Below, in pieces: positions 42,251-51,680 of a stretch of 64,000 bases of DNA; the stretch's first letter is position 1; the number at the start of each line of letters is the position of its first letter. Source of the DNA: Actinomycetota bacterium (lineage in GTDB: Bacteria > Actinomycetota > Acidimicrobiia > IMCC26256 > PALSA-610); contig SXJP01000033.1 in the NCBI GenBank assembly GCA_005779395.1, forward strand, positions 62,001-126,000, given 5' to 3'. Below the pieces are notes generated by a model, which had not been told where the DNA came from, did not search any database, and saw nothing but the letters and a program-made list of their open reading frames with translations. The translations under genes were made by a program, and so were the position numbers.

Positions 42251-43183
42251 ATGAGTGCTTTGGAATGCTTACGAACGAACACCATCCGGCTTGCGGTAGT
42301 AGTAACCCTCGGAGCAGTCGCGAGTGCCTGCTACAAGATCCCCACGGTAAGTCCTGTCTATACGCGCGCCTGCGCCGGGACTCTCATAGGTTCGCAGAGC
42401 GCTCCACTGTCGGACCCAGCGATCGTCGAGGCTTCGGGAATTGTCGCAAGCCACAGCCAGACCGGCATCTATTGGGTGCACAACGACTCTGGCGACACTG
42501 CCCGGATATTCGCCATCGACACGACTGGTAAAACGCGGGCCACCTACAACCTCACCGGCATCTCGGCAACAGACTTCGAAGACATCGCTATCGGTCCAGG
42601 GCCAGTCGCCAACGTTCGCTACCTCTACATCGGCGACATCGGCGACAACGCGCGGGCGCGGAGCCATGTTTCTGTGCTGCGGGTTCCAGAACCGATCGTG
42701 CCTGCTAGTCCTGCCACGATCGAACTAGGCGGGATCGACGTTCTCAATTTCAACTACCCGAACGGCGCACGCAACGCTGAGTCCCTGCTAGTCCATCCGC
42801 GCACCGCAGAGATCACAATCATCATGAAACGCGTCAGTTCAGAACCGATCTCGATCTACCGTGCTTCTGGGATTCCCGAGGCGGGAAGTACCTCGGCGTT
42901 GACCGATGTCGGAACACTAAATCTTCCCGGGTCCATTTCGAATCCGACCGGCGTCGATATCAGCCGCGATGGATTGGCAATAGCGCTTCGCACTTACTTC
43001 AACGTGTTTGTGTACAAAGTCGCGACGAACCAGACGGTGGAGTCGGCATTAGCCGCCGTGCCATGCGTAGCAAATGCTGCGTCAGAAAACCAGGGCGAAG
43101 CAATTGCATTCCATCAAGATGGGCTCGGGTTCGTCACCCTCAGCGAAGGATCCAGACAGCGCCTCAATAACAGGGACGTATAG
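42251..43183 (+). CDS. Secreted lipoprotein, beta-propeller-like (phytase-esterase-like), unknown function
   Basis: Starting at ATG 42251 gives 310 residues beginning MSALECLRTNTIRLAVVVTLGAVA then SACYK, a lipoprotein signal with an atypical VASAC lipobox. The domain has the pattern EASGIVASHSQTGIYWVHNDSGD, DFEDIAIGPGP and YLYIGDIGDNARAR, seen in uncharacterised actinobacterial secreted propellers distantly like phytase-esterase folds. It ends GFVTLSEGSRQRLN, the usual end of the family, so it is probably full length. A GTG start at 42188 would add 21 residues and put the signal inside, so it is less likely. Substrate is unknown. Confidence 0.72.
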   Translation: MSALECLRTNTIRLAVVVTLGAVASACYKIPTVSPVYTRACAGTLIGSQSAPLSDPAIVEASGIVASHSQTGIYWVHNDSGDTARIFAIDTTGKTRATYNLTGISATDFEDIAIGPGPVANVRYLYIGDIGDNARARSHVSVLRVPEPIVPASPATIELGGIDVLNFNYPNGARNAESLLVHPRTAEITIIMKRVSSEPISIYRASGIPEAGSTSALTDVGTLNLPGSISNPTGVDISRDGLAIALRTYFNVFVYKVATNQTVESALAAVPCVANAASENQGEAIAFHQDGLGFVTLSEGSRQRLNNRDV

Positions 43184-43228
43184 TTCGTTCCTTACATCGA
43201 TGTCCCATGCGTATTCGAAGATGTCCGC

Positions 43229-43978
43229 ATGAACCATTCACAGTCATCTTGTAAGGTCTATGAGACTTGTCCCCGACGCTTCCGTTATGCGTTCATCGAC
43301 AAGTTCCTGCCGGAGCGACCCGTGCCACCCACCTGGCGCCACGGCACGGCCATTCATCGAGCGCTAGAAACTGCTTACCGTTCGGTCATGGCAGGAATAC
43401 CAGTAGCCACGACGTTCCCGCTTGCTCTTCGGACATTGAATGAAGCTTGGGTTGAACTCGACCTTCCCGATGTCGACGGTTGGCACAGCAAATCGATATC
43501 CGTACTCAACCGGACGCTGCAACACAATGTGTTGCCGCTCGATGAAATTCTCGGTGTCGAAATGTCCTTCCAAGACGAAATCGAAGGATTCAAACTTTCT
43601 GGAGTCGCCGATCTGGTGTTACGCATAAATCCCGACGTAATCGAAATTGTCGACCACAAAGTCACGCGGACTCCACAAACACCTGCCGATCTACTAGCGG
43701 ATCACCAGCTCAACCTGTACGCATGGTTCGCGAAGCGGCAGTGGCTGGATACCAAGATCATCCGCGGAACGCACCACTACCCAGTCCTTGGAACCACGGT
43801 CACCGTTGAACTAACTGAGGAGTCAATCGCACGCGTAATTTCGTCAATCATCGACACGGCGCGTACGGCATCGCAGGACTCAACATTCGAACCACGGCCA
43901 AGCGGAGCGTGCGAACACTGTCAATGGATCGATCGCTGCCCGGCCGTTGACGCCAAGTTGGCCACGTCGCTGCGCTGA
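43229..43978 (+). CDS. RecB/Cas4-type PD-(D/E)xK nuclease with Fe-S cysteines
   Basis: The 249-residue protein has the PD-(D/E)xK core HGTAIHRALE, SGVADLVLRINP (Asp), IEIVDHKVTR (D-x-K type) and HQLNLYAWF. It also has one or two N-terminal Cys (C8, C14) and a C-terminal CEHCQWIDRC giving C-x2-C-x5-C, the layout of the 4Fe-4S clamp in AddB and Cas4 nucleases. It likely cuts or resects DNA ends. It starts the repair island, 47 bases before sbcD, on the same strand. No cas1/cas2 or CRISPR is present, so a CRISPR role is unlikely. Confidence 0.83.
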   Translation: MNHSQSSCKVYETCPRRFRYAFIDKFLPERPVPPTWRHGTAIHRALETAYRSVMAGIPVATTFPLALRTLNEAWVELDLPDVDGWHSKSISVLNRTLQHNVLPLDEILGVEMSFQDEIEGFKLSGVADLVLRINPDVIEIVDHKVTRTPQTPADLLADHQLNLYAWFAKRQWLDTKIIRGTHHYPVLGTTVTVELTEESIARVISSIIDTARTASQDSTFEPRPSGACEHCQWIDRCPAVDAKLATSLR

Positions 43979-44025
43979 CAGTCTCACCTCCGAAGTGTCC
44001 GAGGCCTGTTCTACAGTCTCACGCA

Positions 44026-45231
44026 ATGCGGATTCTGCACACCTCCGATTGGCACCTCGGCCGCACTTTCAACGGTGCTTCACTGCACGACGAGCAAGCG
44101 GCTGCTCTCGACCGGATCGTTGAGATCAATTCCGCTAGCCAGATCGACCTCGTCATCATCGCTGGCGATCTCTACGACCGCGGCTACCCACCGACCGAGG
44201 CAGTCCAACTCTTTGATTCAACTGTTGCCCGGCTTCGATCAACAGGTGCCACAGTCGTCGCGATCAGCGGTAACCACGATTCAGGCGCTCGTGTAGGCGT
44301 CTACGACAAGATGCTCGCCGGCACTGGTGTGAGCATTCGTGGCGATATCAGTCGGTCGAATGAGGCAATCCTCGTCGAGCCACGAGATCAGACAGCGCCT
44401 GTCGCGATTTATCCAATCCCGTTTCTTGAGCCAAGCGCCGCACTAAACGCGCTCAGGAGCGATGTCGATGTTGACTGCGCCCAAGATGGCGAACCCTCTT
44501 GCAACGCAGTAGTTCGACGTCGCCTTAGCCAAGACCAACTAGCAAAACTCGCTGCGGAACGGATCCGAGCAGATCTTGCAACTCGAGGCTTGCGTTCGGT
44601 CGTAATAGCCCACACCTTCATGGACGGCGGAAGTGCGTGTGAATCAGAGCGCGAGCTGACCGTTGGAAACGTCGAAAAGGTTGGCACCGATGCGTTCGCT
44701 GGCTTCGACTACGTCGCGCTGGGCCACCTGCATGGTCGACAGGTTTTCGAAGGTGGTCGCATCGCCTACTCAGGCACGCCACTTCCTTACTCGTTCTCAG
44801 AAGAATCCCATGTCAAGTCGGTGAGCATCGCCGAAATGTCTTCCGACGGATCTGTGAAAACAGACCTCATCGACCTAAACGTTGGGCGCAAACTGCACAC
44901 AATAGTCGGCACTCTCGATGATTTGCTGCGAAGCAGTGAGTTTGCATACGCGGAACAAGGCCGCGTTCGTGCAGTCCTGCTAGATAAGCACATGCCGTTA
45001 CAGGCGATGACCCAATTACAGAAACGATTTCCGCACGCAGTCAGCCTGCAACGCGAAAAGGATAAGGCCGTCCAGGAACGCGAATTCGTCCCGACAGCCG
45101 ACCCGTCGCGTTCGCCACAAGAATTCGTATTCGATTTCTGGCGCGACCAAGTTGGACTCGAACCCGACTCTCGGGAGTCGGCATTGCTCGTCGAGGCCGT
45201 GGCCGAGAATCAGAGGCTGACCGCGCAATGA
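44026..45231 (+). CDS. sbcD: Nuclease SbcCD subunit D (Mre11-like)
   Basis: The 401-residue protein starts MRILHTSDWHLGRTFNG. The calcineurin-like metallophosphatase motifs are intact: HTSDWHLG (D8, H10), IIAGDLYDRG, AISGNHDSG, VIAHTFM and ALGHLHGRQ. It forms the ATP-gated double-strand exonuclease and hairpin endonuclease with SbcC, whose ATG overlaps the sbcD stop (ATGA). TACAGT (44012-44017), 8 nt before the ATG, with no Shine-Dalgarno, points to a leaderless message. Confidence 0.92.
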   Translation: MRILHTSDWHLGRTFNGASLHDEQAAALDRIVEINSASQIDLVIIAGDLYDRGYPPTEAVQLFDSTVARLRSTGATVVAISGNHDSGARVGVYDKMLAGTGVSIRGDISRSNEAILVEPRDQTAPVAIYPIPFLEPSAALNALRSDVDVDCAQDGEPSCNAVVRRRLSQDQLAKLAAERIRADLATRGLRSVVIAHTFMDGGSACESERELTVGNVEKVGTDAFAGFDYVALGHLHGRQVFEGGRIAYSGTPLPYSFSEESHVKSVSIAEMSSDGSVKTDLIDLNVGRKLHTIVGTLDDLLRSSEFAYAEQGRVRAVLLDKHMPLQAMTQLQKRFPHAVSLQREKDKAVQEREFVPTADPSRSPQEFVFDFWRDQVGLEPDSRESALLVEAVAENQRLTAQ

Positions 45232-48218
45232 AGCCTCACGTTCTCAAGATCGAAGCATTCGGGCCATACGCAGGAAATGAAGAGATCAACTTCGATCAAC
45301 TCGCAGACGACGGCCTCTTCCTCATCTGTGGCGAGACCGGCGCTGGCAAGACTTTTCTGCTCGATGCGATCGCGTTCGCTCTGTACGGCAAGGTCCCGGG
45401 CGGTCGCGACGAAAAGTCTCTGCGTTCCGACCACGCCGTCGGCCGCGCCGTGCCTCAAGTTTCCTTCGAGTTCTCGCTACATGAGCACCGCTATCGCATC
45501 GAACGCACCCCTACGCACGTCCTGCCGAAATTGAAGGGCACTGGCACAACATCGGGCGCCTCAGGTGCGTCGCTCACCAGGCTTACCGATGCCGGCGAAT
45601 CACACGTCGCGGCGGGGATCACGGAGGTAAATAAGGCAATCGAGGGCCTCATCGGTCTGACGGAGAAGCAATTCCTTCAGGTGATCCTGCTCCCGCAGGG
45701 CAGCTTTGCTCACGTCCTGCGCGCAAATTCCAAGGATCGCGAAGCGCTCCTGGGGTCACTGTTCGACACCGTCCTTTACGAACGAATCTCAACCTGGCTG
45801 CAAGATCGGTCAAGGTCAACCGAAGCCGAAATCGGCGAGGCGCGTAGAGCCGTTGAGAATCACCTCGATGAGGTTGCTCGCCTTTGGGCGCAAGTCTCGA
45901 ACGAGCCAACCGAAACCCCCGATATCAATGTAGTGATCGACGGCGTAGCCGAAATTGCATCGCAGGCGACCGCCGCTGTCGATGCCACAAAAGCCATCGT
46001 CAACGATCTACAAGAGACTAAGGACGCAATTTTCGCCATCGCTGAACGCTGGCAACGACACGCCGATGCGACACGCCAACTTGCGGATCTCGAGTCGCAG
46101 GCAGCATCGGTCGAGACACAACGCGAGGTCGCCGATAGGGCGAAACACGCCGCTCAAATAGCCGCTGCGATTGCCGCACCTCGCGAACACGAGGACGCGC
46201 TGACGGACCACAACTCTCTGATCGATGCTCAGCTACTTGTCGCACGCGACGCTGTCGCCACTGCTTCCATAGTGCCTAGCGATCTCGCTGGCCTCGATCT
46301 CTCTGGCCTGCCCGCACAAGCAGATCTAGTTGCGGCTAACACGCAACTAGCCATATTCCTCGAACGTCTCGAATCCTTAGCTGAAGATGCTGCGAAGGCA
46401 GATTCGGCCGAAGCAAGAGTCAGAGAGCAACAAGAAATCGAATCTAACGAGCGAGCCGCCGCTACAGAGTCGGCGCAACGCAGCGAGGATGCCGGGGTCG
46501 AGCGAGTCGAAGCCACCCGAGACCTCGCGATTGCGCGCTCAGCCCAAGATCGCCTTAACGGTCTCGAAGCCGACCTGACCGTAGCCACGGAACGATACAA
46601 AGCTGTTGCACAACTCGAGTCGACACTGATTTCCCATGCGGACGCCCAGCGCACGTCGACCGAAGCAAAGCAAGCTGCGCTCGAATCGAAAGAGAAGTGG
46701 CTCCAACTCCAGGAAAAATACTTAGATGGCATAGCCGCGGCTCTCGCGAGCGATCTCGTATCCGACGCTGCGTGTCCTGTCTGCGGATCGACCGAGCATC
46801 CGTCGTTGGCAGTTCAACGCGCTGATGCACCGACGAAGCAAGACGTAGAAGTATCGCAGTCTGCGTACGAGAGGCTTGAATCGAAGGTACAAGATGCAGT
46901 GTCTGCGCTCGGCTATCTCGACACTTCTGTAGCCGCATTACGCGCACAGGCTGGCGCGAGCGATCTCGAAACTGCACATGCTGCTGTAGCAAAAGCGCAA
47001 GAGGCTTTTGACACAGCGTCGGCGCTCGCCGCACAAGCCGAATCTCTTGCGGAACGTGTTTTCGATCTTGACACCGAAATCGCTACCTGCGAAGACGTTC
47101 GAGAATCATCACAGGCAAACGCTCGGATCGCCGCTCAGAACATCAAGCACTCAACTGCCGAGGCCATAGCTCTGAGGGCATCCATCGCTGAACACATTGG
47201 CACTGATACTTCGATCGAGTTAGTCGAAGCATCCGCCAGGGTTTTGGTCGAGATCACTTCGTCGTTAGTCGGCTTTGCGACGACAAAAGCTGTACTTGAA
47301 AGCGCTCGCGACGCCACAATCAAGGCACGCGATAACGCTTTAGAAATGTCGATCTTCGCTGATATCGCCGAGGCCGTAGCTGCCAGGGTCGAGGTTGATG
47401 CGTTACAAGAACTACAGAGAGCAATTGAGCACCACGACGGCGAAGTGATGAAAGTCACAGGGGTTCTGCAAGCAGCCGACCTCTCCGATCTGCCGCCCGA
47501 CCAACCAAACACTGCCGGCGCAACTTCAGACGTCGAAGTGGCCAACGAGCTCCTCGAATCAGCGATCAAACATCAACAAACAGTGCTCGACTCGCGCAAT
47601 CGACTCATTGAAATTTCTGAGGAACTCCAAAAGTCTGAAGGCGCTCTAAGCGAAATGATCGAAGCGGCAACGTTGCTCAAGGGCGTGGCCGACCGATGTG
47701 CTGGCAAGCTCGAAGGCAAGATCTCGCTACAGCGATGGGCACTTGCCGCGTATCTGACCGACATTTGTGGCTACGCCAATAGACGGCTCTACACAATGTC
47801 TGACGGGCGATATTCACTTCAGGTTGATCGCAATGCTGCTAGCGGTGGCGCTGGTTCCGGCTTAGCGTTGCACGTCTTAGACGGATACACCGGCATCCTT
47901 CGCGATGTCTCAACGTTGTCCGGGGGCGAGACGTTCCAGGCATCCCTCGCACTAGCGCTTGGCGTCGCCGACGCGGTGCAGGCTCACAACGGAGGCGTGC
48001 GCCTCGATGCATTGTTCATCGACGAAGGTTTCGGAACCCTCGACGCCGAGAGCTTGCAACGAGCCATCGACGAACTCGACAATCTCCGCGATGGTGGCCG
48101 CATGATCGGCATCATCAGCCATGTCTCTGAACTCCGCGAAAGAATCCGTGCCGGTATCGAAATCAGCAAATCCGATACCGGCTCAACCATCAGGGTCGGC
48201 GAGATCGCCGCTACTTAG
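45228..48218 (+). CDS. sbcC: Nuclease SbcCD subunit C (Rad50-like)
   Basis: The 996-residue SMC-like ATPase has Walker A GETGAGKT at residues 35-42, a long coiled coil rich in Ala, Glu and Ser on both sides of the zinc hook C516-P-V-C519, the ABC signature LSGGETFQA near residue 897 and Walker B LDALFIDEGFGTLD near 926. It is the tethering and ATPase half of SbcCD, acting on DNA ends, hairpins and protein-blocked ends. Lengths and motif order are normal. recC follows after 54 bases under its own promoter. Confidence 0.93.
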   Translation: MKPHVLKIEAFGPYAGNEEINFDQLADDGLFLICGETGAGKTFLLDAIAFALYGKVPGGRDEKSLRSDHAVGRAVPQVSFEFSLHEHRYRIERTPTHVLPKLKGTGTTSGASGASLTRLTDAGESHVAAGITEVNKAIEGLIGLTEKQFLQVILLPQGSFAHVLRANSKDREALLGSLFDTVLYERISTWLQDRSRSTEAEIGEARRAVENHLDEVARLWAQVSNEPTETPDINVVIDGVAEIASQATAAVDATKAIVNDLQETKDAIFAIAERWQRHADATRQLADLESQAASVETQREVADRAKHAAQIAAAIAAPREHEDALTDHNSLIDAQLLVARDAVATASIVPSDLAGLDLSGLPAQADLVAANTQLAIFLERLESLAEDAAKADSAEARVREQQEIESNERAAATESAQRSEDAGVERVEATRDLAIARSAQDRLNGLEADLTVATERYKAVAQLESTLISHADAQRTSTEAKQAALESKEKWLQLQEKYLDGIAAALASDLVSDAACPVCGSTEHPSLAVQRADAPTKQDVEVSQSAYERLESKVQDAVSALGYLDTSVAALRAQAGASDLETAHAAVAKAQEAFDTASALAAQAESLAERVFDLDTEIATCEDVRESSQANARIAAQNIKHSTAEAIALRASIAEHIGTDTSIELVEASARVLVEITSSLVGFATTKAVLESARDATIKARDNALEMSIFADIAEAVAARVEVDALQELQRAIEHHDGEVMKVTGVLQAADLSDLPPDQPNTAGATSDVEVANELLESAIKHQQTVLDSRNRLIEISEELQKSEGALSEMIEAATLLKGVADRCAGKLEGKISLQRWALAAYLTDICGYANRRLYTMSDGRYSLQVDRNAASGGAGSGLALHVLDGYTGILRDVSTLSGGETFQASLALALGVADAVQAHNGGVRLDALFIDEGFGTLDAESLQRAIDELDNLRDGGRMIGIISHVSELRERIRAGIEISKSDTGSTIRVGEIAAT

Positions 48219-48236
48219 GTGGCGGACCGAGCGCCT

Positions 48237-48266
48237 TTGACCGACGTCTCACCCTCTCGATAATGT
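48237..48266 (+). promoter_or_regulatory. Promoter of the recCBD operon (leaderless)
   Basis: TTGACC (48237-48242) and TAATGT (48261-48266) are spaced 18 bases, the best promoter match I found. The recC GTG at 48273 lies 6 nt after the -10 and has no Shine-Dalgarno, so the mRNA probably begins at or near the start codon. Confidence 0.55.
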
Positions 48267-48272
48267 CGGCTG

Positions 48273-51200
48273 GTGCTGCACATCTACACCGCGGATCATG
48301 TCGCGCCCCTAGCCAAAACCCTCGCCGAGCATCTCAAGGTTCCACTAGCCGATCCAATGGCGCAAGAGCTTGTGATCATTCCAACGATGGGGATGAGTCG
48401 GTGGCTTAGTCTCGAACTCGCTCGCACTCTCGGCGCAACCGGCACAGACCGCAACGATGGAGTCTCGGCCAACATCAAGTTTGCGTTCCCTGGACACCTA
48501 ACCCGAGCCGTCCTCGATGCCACATCGCCGGGTGAAGAGCCGCACGAAGGACCGAATCCCTGGCATGTCGACCGCCTCGCCTGGGTAGTGCTCGAAGTCT
48601 TAGCGAACCGTTCGAGCGACGCTCAGCTCGAGCGAGTGTGCACACTCCCGCTCGGCGCGACACTGTTCGGCAGGGCCCGTCGAATAGCCGATCTCTTCGA
48701 TCGATACATAGTCCGTCGCCCTCATCTAATTCTGCAATGGGTCCATGGCACCGACGTCGACGTCACTGGCGCAGACCTAATCGAGCGCGACCTCTGGCAG
48801 CCGCACCTGTTCCGACTCGTGCGCGAACGTATTGTTCAACCAAGCCCCGCAGAGCGCTTACCGGCACTATTGGGCGCGATCGAGTCGGGCGATGTGCAAC
48901 TAGACCTACCCCAGCGGCTTTCGGTGTTCGGACTCACCACCCTGCCGAATGGCGAGCACTTCATAGACATCATCGCGGCAATTTCGGCTCATCACGAGCT
49001 TCACCTCATGATGCTCGATCCATCCCATGGCGCGACCGACAAGGTTCTCCGTTCGACCGGAAAAGCTGACCGACAGGCTGTCCTACTCCGCGCGAATGAT
49101 CGCTCCGGCGGACAGATCCTCCACCCACTGCTGCGGTCTTGGGGTAGGCCCTACCGCGAGCGAGCAATCCTCCTTGCCTCCGTTGGCGCTGATCGCCTTC
49201 CAAAGGGCACGCGCCTCGATTCGCAACGCAAGCCAGCAGACAACTTGAGGCTGCTGCAGAGGCTCCAACATGACCTCCGTTCCGACATCGTTCCAACCAA
49301 CGACTTCGAACTAGAGCCAGACGATCGATCAGTGCAGGTTCACTCGTGTCATGGGCGACTACGACAAGTTGAAGTCATGCGCGACGCCATCTTGCATCTA
49401 CTCGCACGCGATACAACACTTCGCGAAGAAGACATCGTCGTGCTGTGCCCAGACATCGATGGTTTTGCTCATCTAGTAAAAGCCGGCTTCGGGACCTCTG
49501 CCGAAAAACGTCTCGGACCAACTCGCGCGGCGTCGCCACAGCTGCTCTACCGAGTCGCCGACCGATCCTTACGCGATTCCGTCCCTGTGCTCGCAGCGCT
49601 CGGGAGCCTTCTAGATCTCGTTTCTTCAAGATGTACAGCGACCGAAGTATTCGACTTCATGTCGTTAGAACCAGTCGCGCTGCAGTTTGGGTTCGGCACG
49701 GAAGCTCTTCGCGCGATCAGCACATGGCTCAACGAAACAAATGTGTGTTGGGGACTAGACGACGAGCATCGGTCGCACTGGGGCTTGCCAACCGGAGTCA
49801 CGAATAATTCCTGGCAATCTGCCGTAGATCGAATCCTCATGGGGGTCGCGCTGAGCGACACCAACCTCACGCTCGGGTCGAACGGCATCGCTCCGCTCGA
49901 GGTCGAAGAAGGCACCGCGCTCGTCGCTGGCTCGTTCGCCGAATTCGTATCGCGACTCATAGCAATTACAAACGACCTGCGCGATCCACGCACGGTCGAT
50001 GAGTGGTGTCAGTCTCTGACCGCAGCATGCGATGCGCTGTTTACCGTCCGAAACGACGAACAGTTTCAGATGCAGAAATTGCGCTCTGTCATCGCTGCGA
50101 TCGCTGATGAAGCAGTCACTAGCGGCGAGCCATCGACGGCCGTCCTCAAATTCGGGGATATCAAACGTGCCGTTTCTGATCGTTTGCAAGGTGCGCCCCA
50201 ACGCACCGACTTTTTCAGAGGAGGCATCACCGTAACTTCGCTGACTCCCCTACGGTGGCTGCCGTACCGGGTGGTCTGTATCCTCGGACTCGACAGCGAA
50301 GCGACGAGCAGAGGCTCGTCGCTTCCTGAAGGCGACGACCTCACAGCAGCGTCACCTCAAATTGGAGACCGCGACCCAAGGTCGGAGACTCGCCAGTCGC
50401 TTTTAGAGGCAGTACTTGTCGCAGAGTCCCATCTAATTATCACCATCGATGGCCACGACATTCAAACGAATAACGCTGTGCCGCCGTCTGTCGTGTTCGC
50501 CGAACTTCGCGACACGATCGAAGCCACGCTTTTGCCTCGCTCGGACCAAGAATTCGTTCGCAAGATCTTGCGAGTTCATCCGCGCCAGGCGTTCGACGCT
50601 ACGAACTTCGTACCCGACGCATGTGGTGTGCCTGGGCCGTGGGGTTTTGATTCGGTTGCGCTTGCTGGCGCAAGGGCACGTTCGGGACAAGATCAGGTTC
50701 CTCGATCTTCTCGGTTCGAATGCCTAGAGACCGCCCTCGCCGATGACGAAGCCATTCAGGTATCGGCACTCGCTGGCTTTCTTGCCAAGCCGGTCGACAC
50801 GTTCGCGAAATCGCGTCTTGGCATCGCGTTTCCGACCGAGGCTAAATCTGTCGACGACGAACTCCCTATCGGCCTTGACAGCCTAGAAATGTGGTCAGTC
50901 CGAAAACGGCTTCTTGATGCGCGTATTGCCGGCCAAGCCACCGAAACTTGGGGACGCCACGAGGCTGCTCTCGGCACACTGCCAGTTGGCGGATACGCCA
51001 CAGGTGTTCTCAGAGATACCGCGATATTGATCGACGCCTTGCTAGACCTCGCTGCAGAGGCAGGAACTCTCGATGCACAACCCGGCATCGAGATAATCGA
51101 CACCGTCATCGGCGACACAAGGCTGGTAGGCGAGATCGAAATTCGAACCTCCTCACACCAAATCGGCCCGTCGCTAATCACCTGTACCAAGCTGAAGCCA

Positions 51201-51680
51201 AGCGTAATTCTTGAGGCGTGGGTAGAACTCCTAGCTCTCATAGTCAGCAACCCCGACCAACAATGGTCGTGCGTGTTGATCGGCCTCAAAGACGTCGCCA
51301 CGAAACCAGGGGTCCCCGCCAAAGTTGTTCTTCGCGGTCGTGGCGCATCTCCAGAAGAGCGCCACGCCAAGGCCACCGCGGCGCTCCGAGTCGTGCTCGA
51401 TTGTGCGAACAGAGGCATGAGAGAACCCACACCTCTGTTCGCGAGATTCTCCTACAAGTTGCACAAAGAGCAAGCAAAAAGAGGCGACTGGAGCGATGGC
51501 GGCGGACGCGGAGAACTCGGCCATGCGGCCAACAACTACTTTTTTGGCGCTTACGACTACGACGAAATAGTCCATCTCCCGGCACTCGATCACGACCCTG
51601 CTGGCGACTCGCCATACCGAGCCCAGCGATTCGCTGACTATCTCTGGAATGCATTCGACTTAAGTTGCGAGGGGTTCTAG
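48273..51680 (+). CDS. recC: RecBCD enzyme subunit RecC
   Basis: The 1135-residue protein (E. coli RecC is 1122) opens LHIYTADHVAPLAKTL and keeps the family signature VIIPTMGMSRWLSLELA, ANIKFAFPGHL, and the inactive helicase domain with VFGLTTLPNGEHFIDI and VHSCHGRLRQVEVMRDAI. The C-terminal domain, an inactivated nuclease fold, ends in the YDYDEIVHLPALDHD segment. RecC recognises Chi and holds the complex together, threading the 3' tail. The GTG start at 48273 sits behind the promoter above. It overlaps recB by one base. Confidence 0.9.
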   Translation: MLHIYTADHVAPLAKTLAEHLKVPLADPMAQELVIIPTMGMSRWLSLELARTLGATGTDRNDGVSANIKFAFPGHLTRAVLDATSPGEEPHEGPNPWHVDRLAWVVLEVLANRSSDAQLERVCTLPLGATLFGRARRIADLFDRYIVRRPHLILQWVHGTDVDVTGADLIERDLWQPHLFRLVRERIVQPSPAERLPALLGAIESGDVQLDLPQRLSVFGLTTLPNGEHFIDIIAAISAHHELHLMMLDPSHGATDKVLRSTGKADRQAVLLRANDRSGGQILHPLLRSWGRPYRERAILLASVGADRLPKGTRLDSQRKPADNLRLLQRLQHDLRSDIVPTNDFELEPDDRSVQVHSCHGRLRQVEVMRDAILHLLARDTTLREEDIVVLCPDIDGFAHLVKAGFGTSAEKRLGPTRAASPQLLYRVADRSLRDSVPVLAALGSLLDLVSSRCTATEVFDFMSLEPVALQFGFGTEALRAISTWLNETNVCWGLDDEHRSHWGLPTGVTNNSWQSAVDRILMGVALSDTNLTLGSNGIAPLEVEEGTALVAGSFAEFVSRLIAITNDLRDPRTVDEWCQSLTAACDALFTVRNDEQFQMQKLRSVIAAIADEAVTSGEPSTAVLKFGDIKRAVSDRLQGAPQRTDFFRGGITVTSLTPLRWLPYRVVCILGLDSEATSRGSSLPEGDDLTAASPQIGDRDPRSETRQSLLEAVLVAESHLIITIDGHDIQTNNAVPPSVVFAELRDTIEATLLPRSDQEFVRKILRVHPRQAFDATNFVPDACGVPGPWGFDSVALAGARARSGQDQVPRSSRFECLETALADDEAIQVSALAGFLAKPVDTFAKSRLGIAFPTEAKSVDDELPIGLDSLEMWSVRKRLLDARIAGQATETWGRHEAALGTLPVGGYATGVLRDTAILIDALLDLAAEAGTLDAQPGIEIIDTVIGDTRLVGEIEIRTSSHQIGPSLITCTKLKPSVILEAWVELLALIVSNPDQQWSCVLIGLKDVATKPGVPAKVVLRGRGASPEERHAKATAALRVVLDCANRGMREPTPLFARFSYKLHKEQAKRGDWSDGGGRGELGHAANNYFFGAYDYDEIVHLPALDHDPAGDSPYRAQRFADYLWNAFDLSCEGF

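Noticed and set aside
43229..43978. Cas4 of a CRISPR system
   Set aside because: The Fe-S nuclease layout is shared with AddB and RecB relatives, and no cas gene or spaced direct repeat is visible in the window.
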